The notes below the pieces were generated by a model. That model saw only the letters and a program-made list of their open reading frames with translations. It was not told where the DNA came from and made no database searches. Below, one piece after another: positions 41,249 through 50,241 of a stretch of DNA of 64,000 bases. The position numbers were made by a program, and so were the translations under genes. The number at the start of each line of letters is the position of its first letter. The first letter of the stretch is position 1. The stretch is from Planctomycetaceae bacterium (GTDB lineage Bacteria; Planctomycetota; Planctomycetia; Gemmatales; Gemmataceae): assembly GCA_013823135.1 (NCBI GenBank), contig PNLP01000009.1:62001-126000 (forward strand). Direction: 5' to 3'.

Positions 41249-41257
41249 TGCTATAAT
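41249..41257 (+). promoter_or_regulatory. Extended -10 promoter of the metal-efflux operon
   Basis: TGCTATAAT is a perfect extended -10 (TGnTATAAT). It is 37 bp upstream of the 41294 start and 55 bp after the previous stop. No matching -35 is at the ideal distance (TTGAAC lies at 41223-41228, spacing 23), which extended -10 promoters can tolerate. It probably drives the small His-rich gene, the adaptor and the RND pump. Confidence 0.6.
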
Positions 41258-41293
41258 GCAGGAACTTCAGCCGGAACTCGCACACACACAACG

Positions 41294-41728
41294 ATGTCGT
41301 TCGTTCGCACGCTACTAACTTGCTGGATGATCGTGGTCGCGACCGGTGCGGTCGTGAGCCACCGGCACGCGAACGCATGCGAACACATCCACGGTTACGG
41401 TTGGGCGAGCCTCCCGGCATCCGGGAGTTCCGACGCGGTCAGTTCGGCCCACCGCCACTTCGTTTTTCTGGGCGTTGAGTTGGGTGCCATCCCCGATTGC
41501 CCAGAACAGGGTGACACCACAGACGTTCCCCGAACGGTGTCGGCAATCGAAGCTCCCGCGACGACCTCCGACGCATTACACACCCTGCCTGACCCTGAGT
41601 TGCTCGAACTCTTGGTCGTGGTCGCTAGCGATTCACAACCCCTGACACTCACACCATCCGCCCCGCTCGCCCCTGCAGGTTACTGCCCTCTCGCCACGCA
41701 CGCCCGCACCGGCGTTCTGCGCACATAA
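41294..41728 (+). CDS. Small exported His-rich protein at the head of the metal-efflux operon
   Basis: 144 aa from the ATG at 41294. An N-terminal signal (MSFVRTLLTCWMIVVATGAV) precedes SHRHANACEHIHGYGW, which clusters four His and one Cys (SHRH, CEHIHG), a plausible metal-binding site. The middle contains HRHFVFLGVELGAIPDCPEQ, and the C-terminus is rich in Pro, Leu and Thr with PAGYCPLATHARTG. I do not recognise a family. Its place just after the extended -10 promoter and before the RND adaptor suggests a periplasmic metal-binding or sensor role in the efflux operon, analogous in position only to CusF/CzcE-type proteins. Confidence 0.65.
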   Translation: MSFVRTLLTCWMIVVATGAVVSHRHANACEHIHGYGWASLPASGSSDAVSSAHRHFVFLGVELGAIPDCPEQGDTTDVPRTVSAIEAPATTSDALHTLPDPELLELLVVVASDSQPLTLTPSAPLAPAGYCPLATHARTGVLRT

Positions 41729-41856
41729 CTCCTCATCACATCCGATTCTTGGGCCGAGGCGTCACACCATCGGACCACCACGTTGATCACGCCCGCCGGG
41801 TGCTTGCCCGGAGTTACCGCACGTATTTATTCCATCCACCACGCGGAAGCTCACCA

Positions 41857-43371
41857 ATGTCCACCGCAACGCCAACCGCTCCGGCTCCTTCCCAAGTTGT
41901 CGAGGCTCGTCCGAATCTCTTGGTCCGTCGCCTGACGCCTCCACTCCTGCTCGCAGCGGGTACCGTGCTGGGAGCGGGCGGGTTGTATTTATTTGGCCCC
42001 GCAGCCCATCCCACACCAACCGCTCCTGCCGAGTCCGAAAAGGAAAAGGAGGACTCCAGCCAACTGACGCTCGCACACGAGAAGTGGGAAGGTGCCGGGA
42101 TCCGCATGGAAGCCGTGACGGCGGCTCCGATGCGGGACCACGTCTGGCGAACGGGCCGTATCGTCGTCGATGATGATCGCGTGGCACACGTTTCCCCTCC
42201 GGTGGAAGGCCTCATTGTGGAGGTTCGCGCACGACTCGGGCAAGAAGTCGCGGCCGGAACCGTTCTCGCTGTTCTGGAGAGCCGTGAGGTGGGGCAAGCC
42301 AAACTGGAATTCGCCCAGGCGAAGTTGTCGCTCGCGGCCGAACGTGAGCGGAACGGGTGGGCAAGTTCCTCGGCCGCCAACACGACCGATCTCGTGAAGG
42401 CGGTCGTTGCGGGCAAGCCTTCGATTGAAATCGACAGCGCGTTCAAAGACCGTCCCGTCGGCGAACGACGACAAACGCTGATGGCAGCATACGCGAACCG
42501 CAACCACCTTCGCACCCAGGTCGAGAACCAGCGTGCGAGTGCCGGTGCCGTCGCCGGATCGACCCTCCAGAAGACGGAATCCGACTTCGAGGCGGCCGAG
42601 GCTTCATTGCGTGCGCTGTGCGAAGAGTTCAAGTTCCAGGCAACGCAGCAAGCAAGGCAGTCCGAGTTGAAGCTCAAGGAAATGTCTGCCGTGTTCGACG
42701 CTGCTCGCACGCGACTGCTCACGCTCGGCTACACGCCAACGCAGATCGACGCGATGGACCCTGTCGCAGAGGGGGCGGCCGTCTCGCGGTTCGAGGTCAT
42801 GGCTCCATTCGCGGGAACGATTGTTGAGAAGCATGCCGTGCGTTCAGAGCGAGTCAGCCCGCAGTTCCAGATGTTTCAGATTGCAGACCTTTCCACCGTC
42901 TGGATCCAGGCCGATGCATACGAGGCAGACTTACCACTGCTTCGGGGTTTGGGCGGCCGTGGGCTCGTGTTCCGGGCCACCTCGGGTGGGGTCGAGGAGC
43001 GCCCCGCCGAGATGATCTACTCCGGCGACCTGGTGGACCGTACTTCCCGAGCACTCACGGTCACCGCGTCAGCGAAGAACGAAGGACGGGTTCTCAAACC
43101 GGGGATGTACGTCGAAGTCGGGTTGCCCAGAGGTGGTTCCGAACCCGTTCTCAACCTCCCCGCTTCGGCAGTGCAGCGACACCAGGGCAAGACATTCGTG
43201 TTCGTCCACGTCAAGGGAGATGAGTTCCGCCGGGTCGATGTGGAACTCGGCCGGGAAGGTGGCGAGCGCACGGAGATCAAAGGCGGCCTGAAGCCCGGCG
43301 ACGAGGTCGTTACGGAAGGCGCGTTCGTGCTCAAGTCGGAGTTGTTCCGCGATCAACTCCAGGGTGAGTAG
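41857..43371 (+). CDS. RND efflux periplasmic adaptor, CzcB/CusB-like
   Basis: 504 aa from the ATG at 41857 with GGAAG 6 nt upstream. A hydrophobic N-terminal segment (about residues 25-45, LTPPLLLAAGTVLGAGGLYL) is a signal or anchor. The membrane-fusion fold is present: HVWRTGRIVVDDDRVAHVSP then VEGLIVEVRARLGQEVAAGT (lipoyl half), a long helical hairpin (about 140-290), and FEVMAPFAGTIVEKHAVRSE, LSTVWIQADAYEADLPLL and LKPGMYVEVGLPRGGSEPVL (beta-barrel and membrane-proximal domains). The adaptor joins the RND pump to an outer-membrane channel, but no TolC/CzcC-type gene is in the window. It is encoded 47 bp before the pump gene. Confidence 0.9.
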   Translation: MSTATPTAPAPSQVVEARPNLLVRRLTPPLLLAAGTVLGAGGLYLFGPAAHPTPTAPAESEKEKEDSSQLTLAHEKWEGAGIRMEAVTAAPMRDHVWRTGRIVVDDDRVAHVSPPVEGLIVEVRARLGQEVAAGTVLAVLESREVGQAKLEFAQAKLSLAAERERNGWASSSAANTTDLVKAVVAGKPSIEIDSAFKDRPVGERRQTLMAAYANRNHLRTQVENQRASAGAVAGSTLQKTESDFEAAEASLRALCEEFKFQATQQARQSELKLKEMSAVFDAARTRLLTLGYTPTQIDAMDPVAEGAAVSRFEVMAPFAGTIVEKHAVRSERVSPQFQMFQIADLSTVWIQADAYEADLPLLRGLGGRGLVFRATSGGVEERPAEMIYSGDLVDRTSRALTVTASAKNEGRVLKPGMYVEVGLPRGGSEPVLNLPASAVQRHQGKTFVFVHVKGDEFRRVDVELGREGGERTEIKGGLKPGDEVVTEGAFVLKSELFRDQLQGE

Positions 43372-43418
43372 GTCCCGTCCACCAAGAGCCACAACACCGC
43401 CGCACACCCGGAGTTCCC

Positions 43419-46400
43419 GTGACTGCCGTCATTGATTTCGCGCTGAACAACCGCTTCCTCATCCTCCTCGGGTCGCTGCTCCTCGCCGGGGGCGGCTTCC
43501 TCGCGATGACCAAGTTGCCGGTCGATGCCGTGCCGGACGTGACCAACGTCCAGGTGCAAGTCATGACGACTGCACCGGCTCTGGGGCCACTCGAAGTCGA
43601 GCAGTTCATCACGTTCCCGGTTGAGACTGCCATGAGCGGGATGCCGCGAGTCGAGGAGATTCGCTCTGTCTCCCAGTTCGGGCTTTCGGTCGTCACCGTC
43701 GTGTTCGAAGAAGGGACGGACATTTACTGGGCACGGCAGATGGTCGGCGAGCGGTTGCAGTCGGCACGTGAGAACATCCCCGCTGGCGTTCCCGCACCAA
43801 AACTCGGCCCGATCGCCACCGGTCTCGGCGAGATCTACCAGTTTCAAGTTCGCTCGAAGCCCGGCCACAAGCACTCGCTCATGGAACTTCGCGAGGTTCT
43901 GGAGTGGCAGATCGCCTACCAACTGCGGAGCGTTCCCGGCGTGATCGAAGTGAACACCAATGGCGGCGAGTTGAGATCCTACGAAGTACGGATCGACCCG
44001 CGGCTGTTGCAAGACTTCAAGATTCCGATCAACCGTGTGTTCGAAGCGATTCAGCAGAACAACGCGAACGAGGGCGGCGGCTACCTCATCCTCCACTCGC
44101 AGGAACAGCGAATCGTTCGCGGCGAGGGTTTGGTCGGCTCGAAAGCCGACATCGAGGGGATCGTTCTCGACACGCGGGCCGATGGCACGCCGGTGTACCT
44201 CGGACAGGTGGCGACGGTCACCTTCGCCCCAGTCATCCGGCAAGGTGCGGTGACTCGCGACGGCAAGGGCGAAGGCGTCGTCGGTGTTGTGATGCTGCTC
44301 GCGGGGGAGAACTCGCGGGCCGTCGTCATGCGGGTGAAGGAGAAGTTAGAGGAGGTGAAGAAAACGTTGCCGCCGGGCGTGGAGATTGATGCGTTCTACG
44401 ATCGCACGGAACTGGTCGAGCGGACCGTCCACACCCTCACTACGAACTTGATCGAGGGTGGCGTACTCGTCGTCGTTGTTTTGCTGGCACTGCTCGGGAG
44501 CGTGCGTGCGGGGTTGGTGGTCGCGCTCGCGGTGCCGCTCTCAATGCTCGGGGCGTTCGTGGGGATGCTCTACGCGGGGCTCTCGGGAAACCTGATGAGT
44601 CTGGGTGCAATCGACTTCGGCCTCATCGTGGACGGATCGGTCGTGTTGATCGAGAATGTCGTCCGCCGCGTGGCCGAGCACCGTCACGAACACAAGGAAG
44701 ACCGCGCGCCGGTCGAGGTCATCCGTGATGCGTGCCGGGAGGTCGCCCGGCCGGTCGTGTTCGGCGTCGGCATCATCCTCCTCGTGTACCTCCCGATCCT
44801 GTCCCTCCGGGGGCTGGAGGGGAAGATGTTCAAGCCCATGGCGCTGACGGTCATCTTCGCGCTGCTCACATCGCTCGTGCTGGCACTCACGTTGATGCCC
44901 GTGCTGGCGTCGATCTTCCTGAGAAGCGTGAGTGAGAACGAGCCATTCCTGGTGCGACTTGCCAAGCGGATCTACCGACCTTTGCTCACGGCAGCAGTCG
45001 CGGTCCCTCGATTGACGTTTGGGATCGTGGCGGGCCTGTTCCTCGTCAGTGTGGTGATTGCAACTGGCCTGGGTGCGGTCTTCATTCCCAAGCTCGATGA
45101 GGGTTCCATCGCGGCGCAGGCCACACGACTCCCCAGTGTGTCACTCGAAACCTCCGTCGCAATGACAACTCAAATTGAGAAGTGCCTCAAGAAGTTCCCC
45201 GAGGTCGATTCGGTGATCTGCAAGACCGGGCGTCCCGAGATTGCCAACGACCCGATGACCGTAAATCTCACTGACGTGATGATCACCCTCACGCCCCGCT
45301 CAGGCTGGCGATTCGCGACAAAAGAAGAACTGGTCTCTGCAATGGAGAAGGCACTGGAGCAAGAAGTACCCGCGAACGCCTACAGTTTCTCACAGCCGAT
45401 CGAGTTGCGAGTCGCGGAACTCGTCGCGGGAGTGAAGTCCGACGTGGGCATCAGCCTCTATGGCGACGACCTCGACTTGCTCCGGGCCAAGGCGGAGGAG
45501 ATCGGCAAATCACTCGCGAAGGTGCCCGGGGCAGCCGACGTACAGGTCGAGCAGACAGGCGGCTTACCCTACCTGCGAGTGATCGTAAACCGGCAGGCAA
45601 TCGCCCGCCACGGTGTAAACGCACGCGACGTGCTGGATGCAGTTGCCGTGATTGGCGGGAAAGAGGTGGGGCAGGTTTACGAGGGGCAACGGCGATTTCC
45701 GATCCAGGTGCGGCTTGGCCCGGACTGGCGAGCGCAACTCGACCGCATCCGCCAGATTCGGGTCGGCGACAAAATGGGGCGGTCGTTCCCGCTGGAACAA
45801 CTCGCTGAGTTGAAGCTCGAAGACGGACCTGCCCAGATCAGCCGCGACGCTGTGCGGCGGCGAATCGTGGTTCAGTGCAACGTCCGGGGACGCGATCTCG
45901 CCGGGTTTGTTACCGAGGCGCAAGCCACCGTGGACCGCGAGGTGAAACTCCCCACTGGTTATTCACTGGCGTGGGGCGGCACCTTCAAGAACTTGCAAGA
46001 GGCGAGCGCACGACTGATGGTAGCAGTACCCGTGGCACTGGTGATGATCTTCGTGCTGCTCCACTCGACGTTTGGGTCTTCGAAGCTGGCGATGCTGATC
46101 TTCCTGAACGTGCCGCTGGCCGCCACGGGTGGGGTATTCGCACTCTGGCTGCGAGGATTGCCGTTCTCGATCTCGGCTGGCGTGGGGTTCATCGCCCTGT
46201 TCGGTGTCGCGGTTCTGAACGGGGTGGTGTTGGTGACCTACATCGTCGAGTTGCGAAAGGCCGGGCGAGATCCAATTGCGGCGGCGTTCGAGGGTGCCAT
46301 GATCCGCGTTCGCCCCGTGTTGATGACTGCCTTGGTGGCAACACTCGGTTTCATCCCGATGGCGGTCTCGTCGAGTTCGGGTGCGGAGGTTCAGCGGCCT

Positions 46401-46520
46401 CTGGCCACAGTCGTGATCGGCGGATTGGTCACATCCACCTTGCTGACTCTCTTCGTAATCCCGGCGGTGTATTGCTGGTTTGACCCGCTCGACCCCGCGA
46501 GTGAATCACCGCGGGCGTAG
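43419..46520 (+). CDS. Heavy-metal efflux RND pump, CzcA/CusA family
   Basis: 1033 aa from a GTG at 43419 with GGAG 5 nt upstream. It has the RND architecture: TM1 at about 10-30, a first periplasmic domain (about 35-335), TM2-TM6, TM7 near 535-560, a second periplasmic domain and TM8-TM12. The family-defining TM4 motif is AIDFGLIVDGSVVLIENVVR with D399, D405 and E412 as proton-relay residues. The DFG-x3-DG form, rather than the GAMVDAA form of Cu/Ag pumps, points to divalent cations such as Zn, Co, Cd or Ni. Together with the adaptor it should form an inner-membrane antiporter that exports metal across the cell envelope. The 46520 stop is 7 bp from the convergent kinase gene. Confidence 0.92.
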   Translation: MTAVIDFALNNRFLILLGSLLLAGGGFLAMTKLPVDAVPDVTNVQVQVMTTAPALGPLEVEQFITFPVETAMSGMPRVEEIRSVSQFGLSVVTVVFEEGTDIYWARQMVGERLQSARENIPAGVPAPKLGPIATGLGEIYQFQVRSKPGHKHSLMELREVLEWQIAYQLRSVPGVIEVNTNGGELRSYEVRIDPRLLQDFKIPINRVFEAIQQNNANEGGGYLILHSQEQRIVRGEGLVGSKADIEGIVLDTRADGTPVYLGQVATVTFAPVIRQGAVTRDGKGEGVVGVVMLLAGENSRAVVMRVKEKLEEVKKTLPPGVEIDAFYDRTELVERTVHTLTTNLIEGGVLVVVVLLALLGSVRAGLVVALAVPLSMLGAFVGMLYAGLSGNLMSLGAIDFGLIVDGSVVLIENVVRRVAEHRHEHKEDRAPVEVIRDACREVARPVVFGVGIILLVYLPILSLRGLEGKMFKPMALTVIFALLTSLVLALTLMPVLASIFLRSVSENEPFLVRLAKRIYRPLLTAAVAVPRLTFGIVAGLFLVSVVIATGLGAVFIPKLDEGSIAAQATRLPSVSLETSVAMTTQIEKCLKKFPEVDSVICKTGRPEIANDPMTVNLTDVMITLTPRSGWRFATKEELVSAMEKALEQEVPANAYSFSQPIELRVAELVAGVKSDVGISLYGDDLDLLRAKAEEIGKSLAKVPGAADVQVEQTGGLPYLRVIVNRQAIARHGVNARDVLDAVAVIGGKEVGQVYEGQRRFPIQVRLGPDWRAQLDRIRQIRVGDKMGRSFPLEQLAELKLEDGPAQISRDAVRRRIVVQCNVRGRDLAGFVTEAQATVDREVKLPTGYSLAWGGTFKNLQEASARLMVAVPVALVMIFVLLHSTFGSSKLAMLIFLNVPLAATGGVFALWLRGLPFSISAGVGFIALFGVAVLNGVVLVTYIVELRKAGRDPIAAAFEGAMIRVRPVLMTALVATLGFIPMAVSSSSGAEVQRPLATVVIGGLVTSTLLTLFVIPAVYCWFDPLDPASESPRA

Positions 46521-46527
46521 TTGTGTC

Positions 46528-49500
46528 TCACCAGCCGATACCCATTTTGGTGAATCGGATCCGGAGTTGTTCGACATCCCAGCAGTGGATCGCGGACTCA
46601 CGCTCACGAAGGATCAGCAGGTGGCCGTCCGGCGCAAAAGCGACTTGCTGCACAGCGGACGCACCAATGGAAGAAAGGTTCACGAGAAGTTGATAGCCAC
46701 CGGGGCTACGTTGCCACAAACGTACCCGCTTGTCGCGACTGCCGGTCACGAGCAGTCGCCCATCGTGGCTAAAAGCAATCGATGTCACACGGTCTGTGTG
46801 TGCATCAAGGTCAGCAACGACCTTACCGTCGGAGATCTGCCGGACGACGACACGACCTTTGTGCATACCCGATCCAACGAGGGTTTCGTCGGCACTCAGC
46901 GCGACGGCTGTCGTGGCTCCGGCATCACTCGTCCAAGTCGCATCGACTTCAATCCGCCGGGTTTTCCCATCCTCAAGATAGCGCATCAGCCGAACGGTCC
47001 CATCTCGCGCGCCCACGACCGCGTAGCGGTCCACCGCATCGACGCACGTCAAGCCGGCAAGCCCGGAGGTGAAATCAGCCAGATCGTTCCGCCACTCCGC
47101 AACGGCTTCCCGGCGAGGAAGGTTCAACACGGTCAATTTCTTCTGATGGGCCAACCATAACCTCTGACCGTTGCGATCAGGTTGAAAGATGTAATCGTCG
47201 CCAACCTGCATATCGATCTGGATACCGGGCGTCTTGATCGCTCCGCCACTCTCCAGATCGATCCAGCCGTTTCCGTCCGAACAGGCCATCCCCCCCGCGA
47301 AGGGAGCCGCTATGAACGTCTGTGAAACCAACCGCGAACGGCGGTTCCACAGCGTGCGAGGGGGTGTGCCATCGGTCGGCCAATCAAGGAAGAGGTTTCC
47401 GACAGTTCCATCATGCTCGGGTTGGGGCGAACTTGCGATCGTGACGACCCGCCCGTCTGGCCGAACCCCAAACGCCCGTATCGGTGTGGCCTGTGTCAAT
47501 GTCCGGTGTTCGGACCCGTGACGAACCTCGTAGATGACCGTTTTCCGATCGGTGGCGACGACCAGTTGTTGGCCATTGGGGCTGATGGTCGCCGCAAGAG
47601 TCTCGCCGAGAGCTAGCCGAAGCGCGAGTCGGCCGCTCGCGAGATCCCACAACCGCAGGGTACCATCGTTACTGCCCGCGAACGTCGCGGCCAGCGAACT
47701 ATCTGGAGACACGGCCGCCCCGCGTCCATAACCCCGCTGTGCATCTTGATCCAGTTCAGGGTCGGAGAGGTTGCGACCACACTGACGCAACAAACGATCC
47801 CAAACCGCCAGGCCTGTAGGACCGCTCGAGAGCAGCTGGTTACCCGATGGCGTAGCAGCTCGCCACCCGACCATGTCCGCGATTCGTTCATCTTTGAGAA
47901 GTGAGAGTGTCTCGGGGGAAGCTGATTCGAGGCCATTTCGCTCGAACACAACTCTCCTCGGCTGGTTCGGGAGTACGATCAGACCACCCACGGCCTTACC
48001 GCTCCCATCGGGTGGGACTTGCGCCAACTCCTTGCCCTTGCCATCGACTGCCCAACGCTTCACTGTGCCGTCGAACGCCGAGGAGTAAAAGTATGTCCCT
48101 TCGGGATCGAACGCAACACCCGAAACCTCCTTCTGATGTCCCGGCCAAATGAACGCAGTCGGGCGTTCCTGAGCCAGATCCCAGCGACAAATCTGGCCGC
48201 TCCGGCAACCGACAATCAACCAGCGGCCATCTGGGCTGAAGCACATCGCCCGGCCGCCGTCCTGTGCGAACCCGCCTCCTTGTGAGGAAACGGGGATGCC
48301 TTTAAACGTGAGCGTACGAAGGGTTTTGCCTGTCGTCGGATCCACCAAGAGAACACGACAACTGATCCACGATTTCGCTTCGGCGATTGCCAACACTTTG
48401 CCGTCGGGGCGGAAAGCGAGTGCTCTGGCGCTCATTCCCGGCCCGGCTGTTGCAATCTCGCGGAGATCGGGTGAGGCCAGGCAAACGGCAGCGGCCGAGC
48501 GCAATTCAACGGGATCGCCCGCAGCAAGGTCCGTGTAGCCACCGGCCTGCGATAAATCGCGAAGCCCTTCCCAGGTCCACCCTGCGTGCGGCTCGGTCGA
48601 ATTTCGATGAACGCGGCCGAGGAGGTTGAAGTACTCCTTGGTCATCACAGCGTGACTGGCTTCGGTTGCGGCACGTCGGGCCTCAACCTCAGCTCGCCGC
48701 GCTTCCGATTCAGCTCGCCGAGCTTCTGCCTCAGCCCGTGTCTGGGCTTCAGTCAGCTTTTCCGCTGCCGCGAGTCGGGCTCGGTAGAGAAACGCGGCAG
48801 GCGGTACGACGAGGAGGGTTAAACACGCGAACGCTGCCAGTGACGCCACCGCGGGGTTTCGCCGTACCCAGCGGCACCCACGATGAACGACGCCAAGCGG
48901 TCGTACGCTGATGGGTTTGCCCGCCTGAAATCGTTCTAGGTCGTCGGCCAACTCCTCTGCCGTGCTATATCTCTCGGCGGGATTCTTCTCCAGGCACTTC
49001 TGGCAGATCAACTCCAGTTCGGGGGGCAGATCGCGGACGACGCGGCGAATCGGTGTCGGAGAGGAAGCCAGGATTTTCGCAAGGATTTCGCTGGCAACCG
49101 GAGCCGCAAAGGGACGTGTCCCCACGAGGCATTCGTACAGGATGACGCCCAAACTCCAGACGTCTGCCGGTGGCCCGACGAACTTGGTTCGGCCGTCGGC
49201 CTGCTCGGGAGCCATGTAGGCTGGCGTGCCCATGATGGCCTGTGTCTCGGTCAGTTCGGACGCGGCACGTTTCGCGAGTCCGAAGTCGGCGATCTTCGGC
49301 AACCCATCCGCATCGAACAGGATGTTCCCAGGCTTGAGGTCGCGGTGGACGATGTTCGCCGAGTGGATCGCGGCGGCGGCACGAGCGACCTGCCCAATCA
49401 ACTTCGCGGCCTCAAGCGGCTTCATCCGTGTGCCGTTCGTGAGCCGATCCGTGAGGGAGCCACCGGGAAGATACTCCAGCACCAGGAACGGACTCTTCTC

Positions 49501-49995
49501 GCGTTCCCCGAACTCGTACACCTGAACGACGTGGGGGTGCTTGATCGAGGCCATCGCCTCGGCCTCGATCAGAAACCGGCTGACGGCCCTAAGGTCGGCG
49601 GCCCCCCCGGACCGCAACATCATCTTGATGGCAACGGTACGGTTCAATCTGAGGTGCTGCGCCTTGTACACGACGCCCATCCCACCGCGGCCGAGTTCCC
49701 CAGTGATCTGGTATCCGGGAATTTCGGGAATCGGGCGGCGTGACTCGCCCTGTGGTGGGCGGCTGAGTTCGTGTGGGAATCGCGTGGCCGTGCTGTCCAG
49801 ATTGGGGTCGGCGTTGAAGCCCATTTCAGCGAGAAGTGCCTGGACTTCCGGATGAAAAGTCGCAGAGTTCGGCTTCGGCTCGGTCGCGGCCGTGAGTTGG
49901 GTAAGCGTTTCGTTTTGGGCCAGTTCCTCACCTGGGAATAGGGGCGTGCTCCTGGTGCCATCGAGGGGATCGGCGTTGGGATCGGCGGGAGACAT
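46528..49995 (-). CDS. Ser/Thr protein kinase with TM, heptad-repeat coil and WD40 sensor
   Basis: 1155 aa from the ATG at 49995. A Pro/Thr-rich N-terminus is followed by a Hanks-type kinase: G-loop LGRGGMGVVY (101-110), catalytic Lys in VAIKMM (K124), HRDLKPGN with catalytic Asp 219, DFG at 237-239 and YMAPEQ. A single TM helix (about 382-404) comes after. Then there is a coil made of 7-residue units (EARRAES, EARRAEV, EARRAAT; about 420-447), and a large C-terminal region with WD40 blades, such as ALAFRPDGKVLAIAEAKSW, GVAFDPEGTYFYSSAFDG and SIAFSHDGRLLVTGSRDKRV. The kinase faces the cytoplasm and the WD40 domain should be periplasmic. All catalytic residues look intact. It converges with the RND pump gene. 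Confidence 0.9.
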   Translation of the reverse strand: MSPADPNADPLDGTRSTPLFPGEELAQNETLTQLTAATEPKPNSATFHPEVQALLAEMGFNADPNLDSTATRFPHELSRPPQGESRRPIPEIPGYQITGELGRGGMGVVYKAQHLRLNRTVAIKMMLRSGGAADLRAVSRFLIEAEAMASIKHPHVVQVYEFGEREKSPFLVLEYLPGGSLTDRLTNGTRMKPLEAAKLIGQVARAAAAIHSANIVHRDLKPGNILFDADGLPKIADFGLAKRAASELTETQAIMGTPAYMAPEQADGRTKFVGPPADVWSLGVILYECLVGTRPFAAPVASEILAKILASSPTPIRRVVRDLPPELELICQKCLEKNPAERYSTAEELADDLERFQAGKPISVRPLGVVHRGCRWVRRNPAVASLAAFACLTLLVVPPAAFLYRARLAAAEKLTEAQTRAEAEARRAESEARRAEVEARRAATEASHAVMTKEYFNLLGRVHRNSTEPHAGWTWEGLRDLSQAGGYTDLAAGDPVELRSAAAVCLASPDLREIATAGPGMSARALAFRPDGKVLAIAEAKSWISCRVLLVDPTTGKTLRTLTFKGIPVSSQGGGFAQDGGRAMCFSPDGRWLIVGCRSGQICRWDLAQERPTAFIWPGHQKEVSGVAFDPEGTYFYSSAFDGTVKRWAVDGKGKELAQVPPDGSGKAVGGLIVLPNQPRRVVFERNGLESASPETLSLLKDERIADMVGWRAATPSGNQLLSSGPTGLAVWDRLLRQCGRNLSDPELDQDAQRGYGRGAAVSPDSSLAATFAGSNDGTLRLWDLASGRLALRLALGETLAATISPNGQQLVVATDRKTVIYEVRHGSEHRTLTQATPIRAFGVRPDGRVVTIASSPQPEHDGTVGNLFLDWPTDGTPPRTLWNRRSRLVSQTFIAAPFAGGMACSDGNGWIDLESGGAIKTPGIQIDMQVGDDYIFQPDRNGQRLWLAHQKKLTVLNLPRREAVAEWRNDLADFTSGLAGLTCVDAVDRYAVVGARDGTVRLMRYLEDGKTRRIEVDATWTSDAGATTAVALSADETLVGSGMHKGRVVVRQISDGKVVADLDAHTDRVTSIAFSHDGRLLVTGSRDKRVRLWQRSPGGYQLLVNLSSIGASAVQQVAFAPDGHLLILRERESAIHCWDVEQLRIRFTKMGIGW

Positions 49996-50205
49996 GGCAC
50001 CTCTGTCTGCGCACGACTGGCGGTCTGATGATGATAACCGATTTGATCCGCATATCCAACAGCCCAGTCTGTCACCCCCCAATGCAGTTCAATGTTTCAG
50101 GTTTGGCCTCAATCGCACGCTGTGGTTGGCTCACTTCACCCAACTGAGCCAAAAACTCATCCTCGATCACCTATTTTGCCGATATTCCCGTGTGGGCAAC
50201 CGTCC

Positions 50206-50235
50206 TTGTTCGAGGGACACGCTCGCTGCTAAAAT
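50206..50235 (+). promoter_or_regulatory. Candidate sigma-70 promoter of priA
   Basis: TTGTTC at 50206-50211 and TAAAAT at 50230-50235 have an 18-bp spacer. The expected transcription start falls on or near the ATG at 50242, so the transcript would be leaderless or translation would begin downstream (for example at the ATG at 50281). The spacing and both hexamers are plausible, but the site is unproven. Confidence 0.45.
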
Positions 50236-50241
50236 GTGCGC

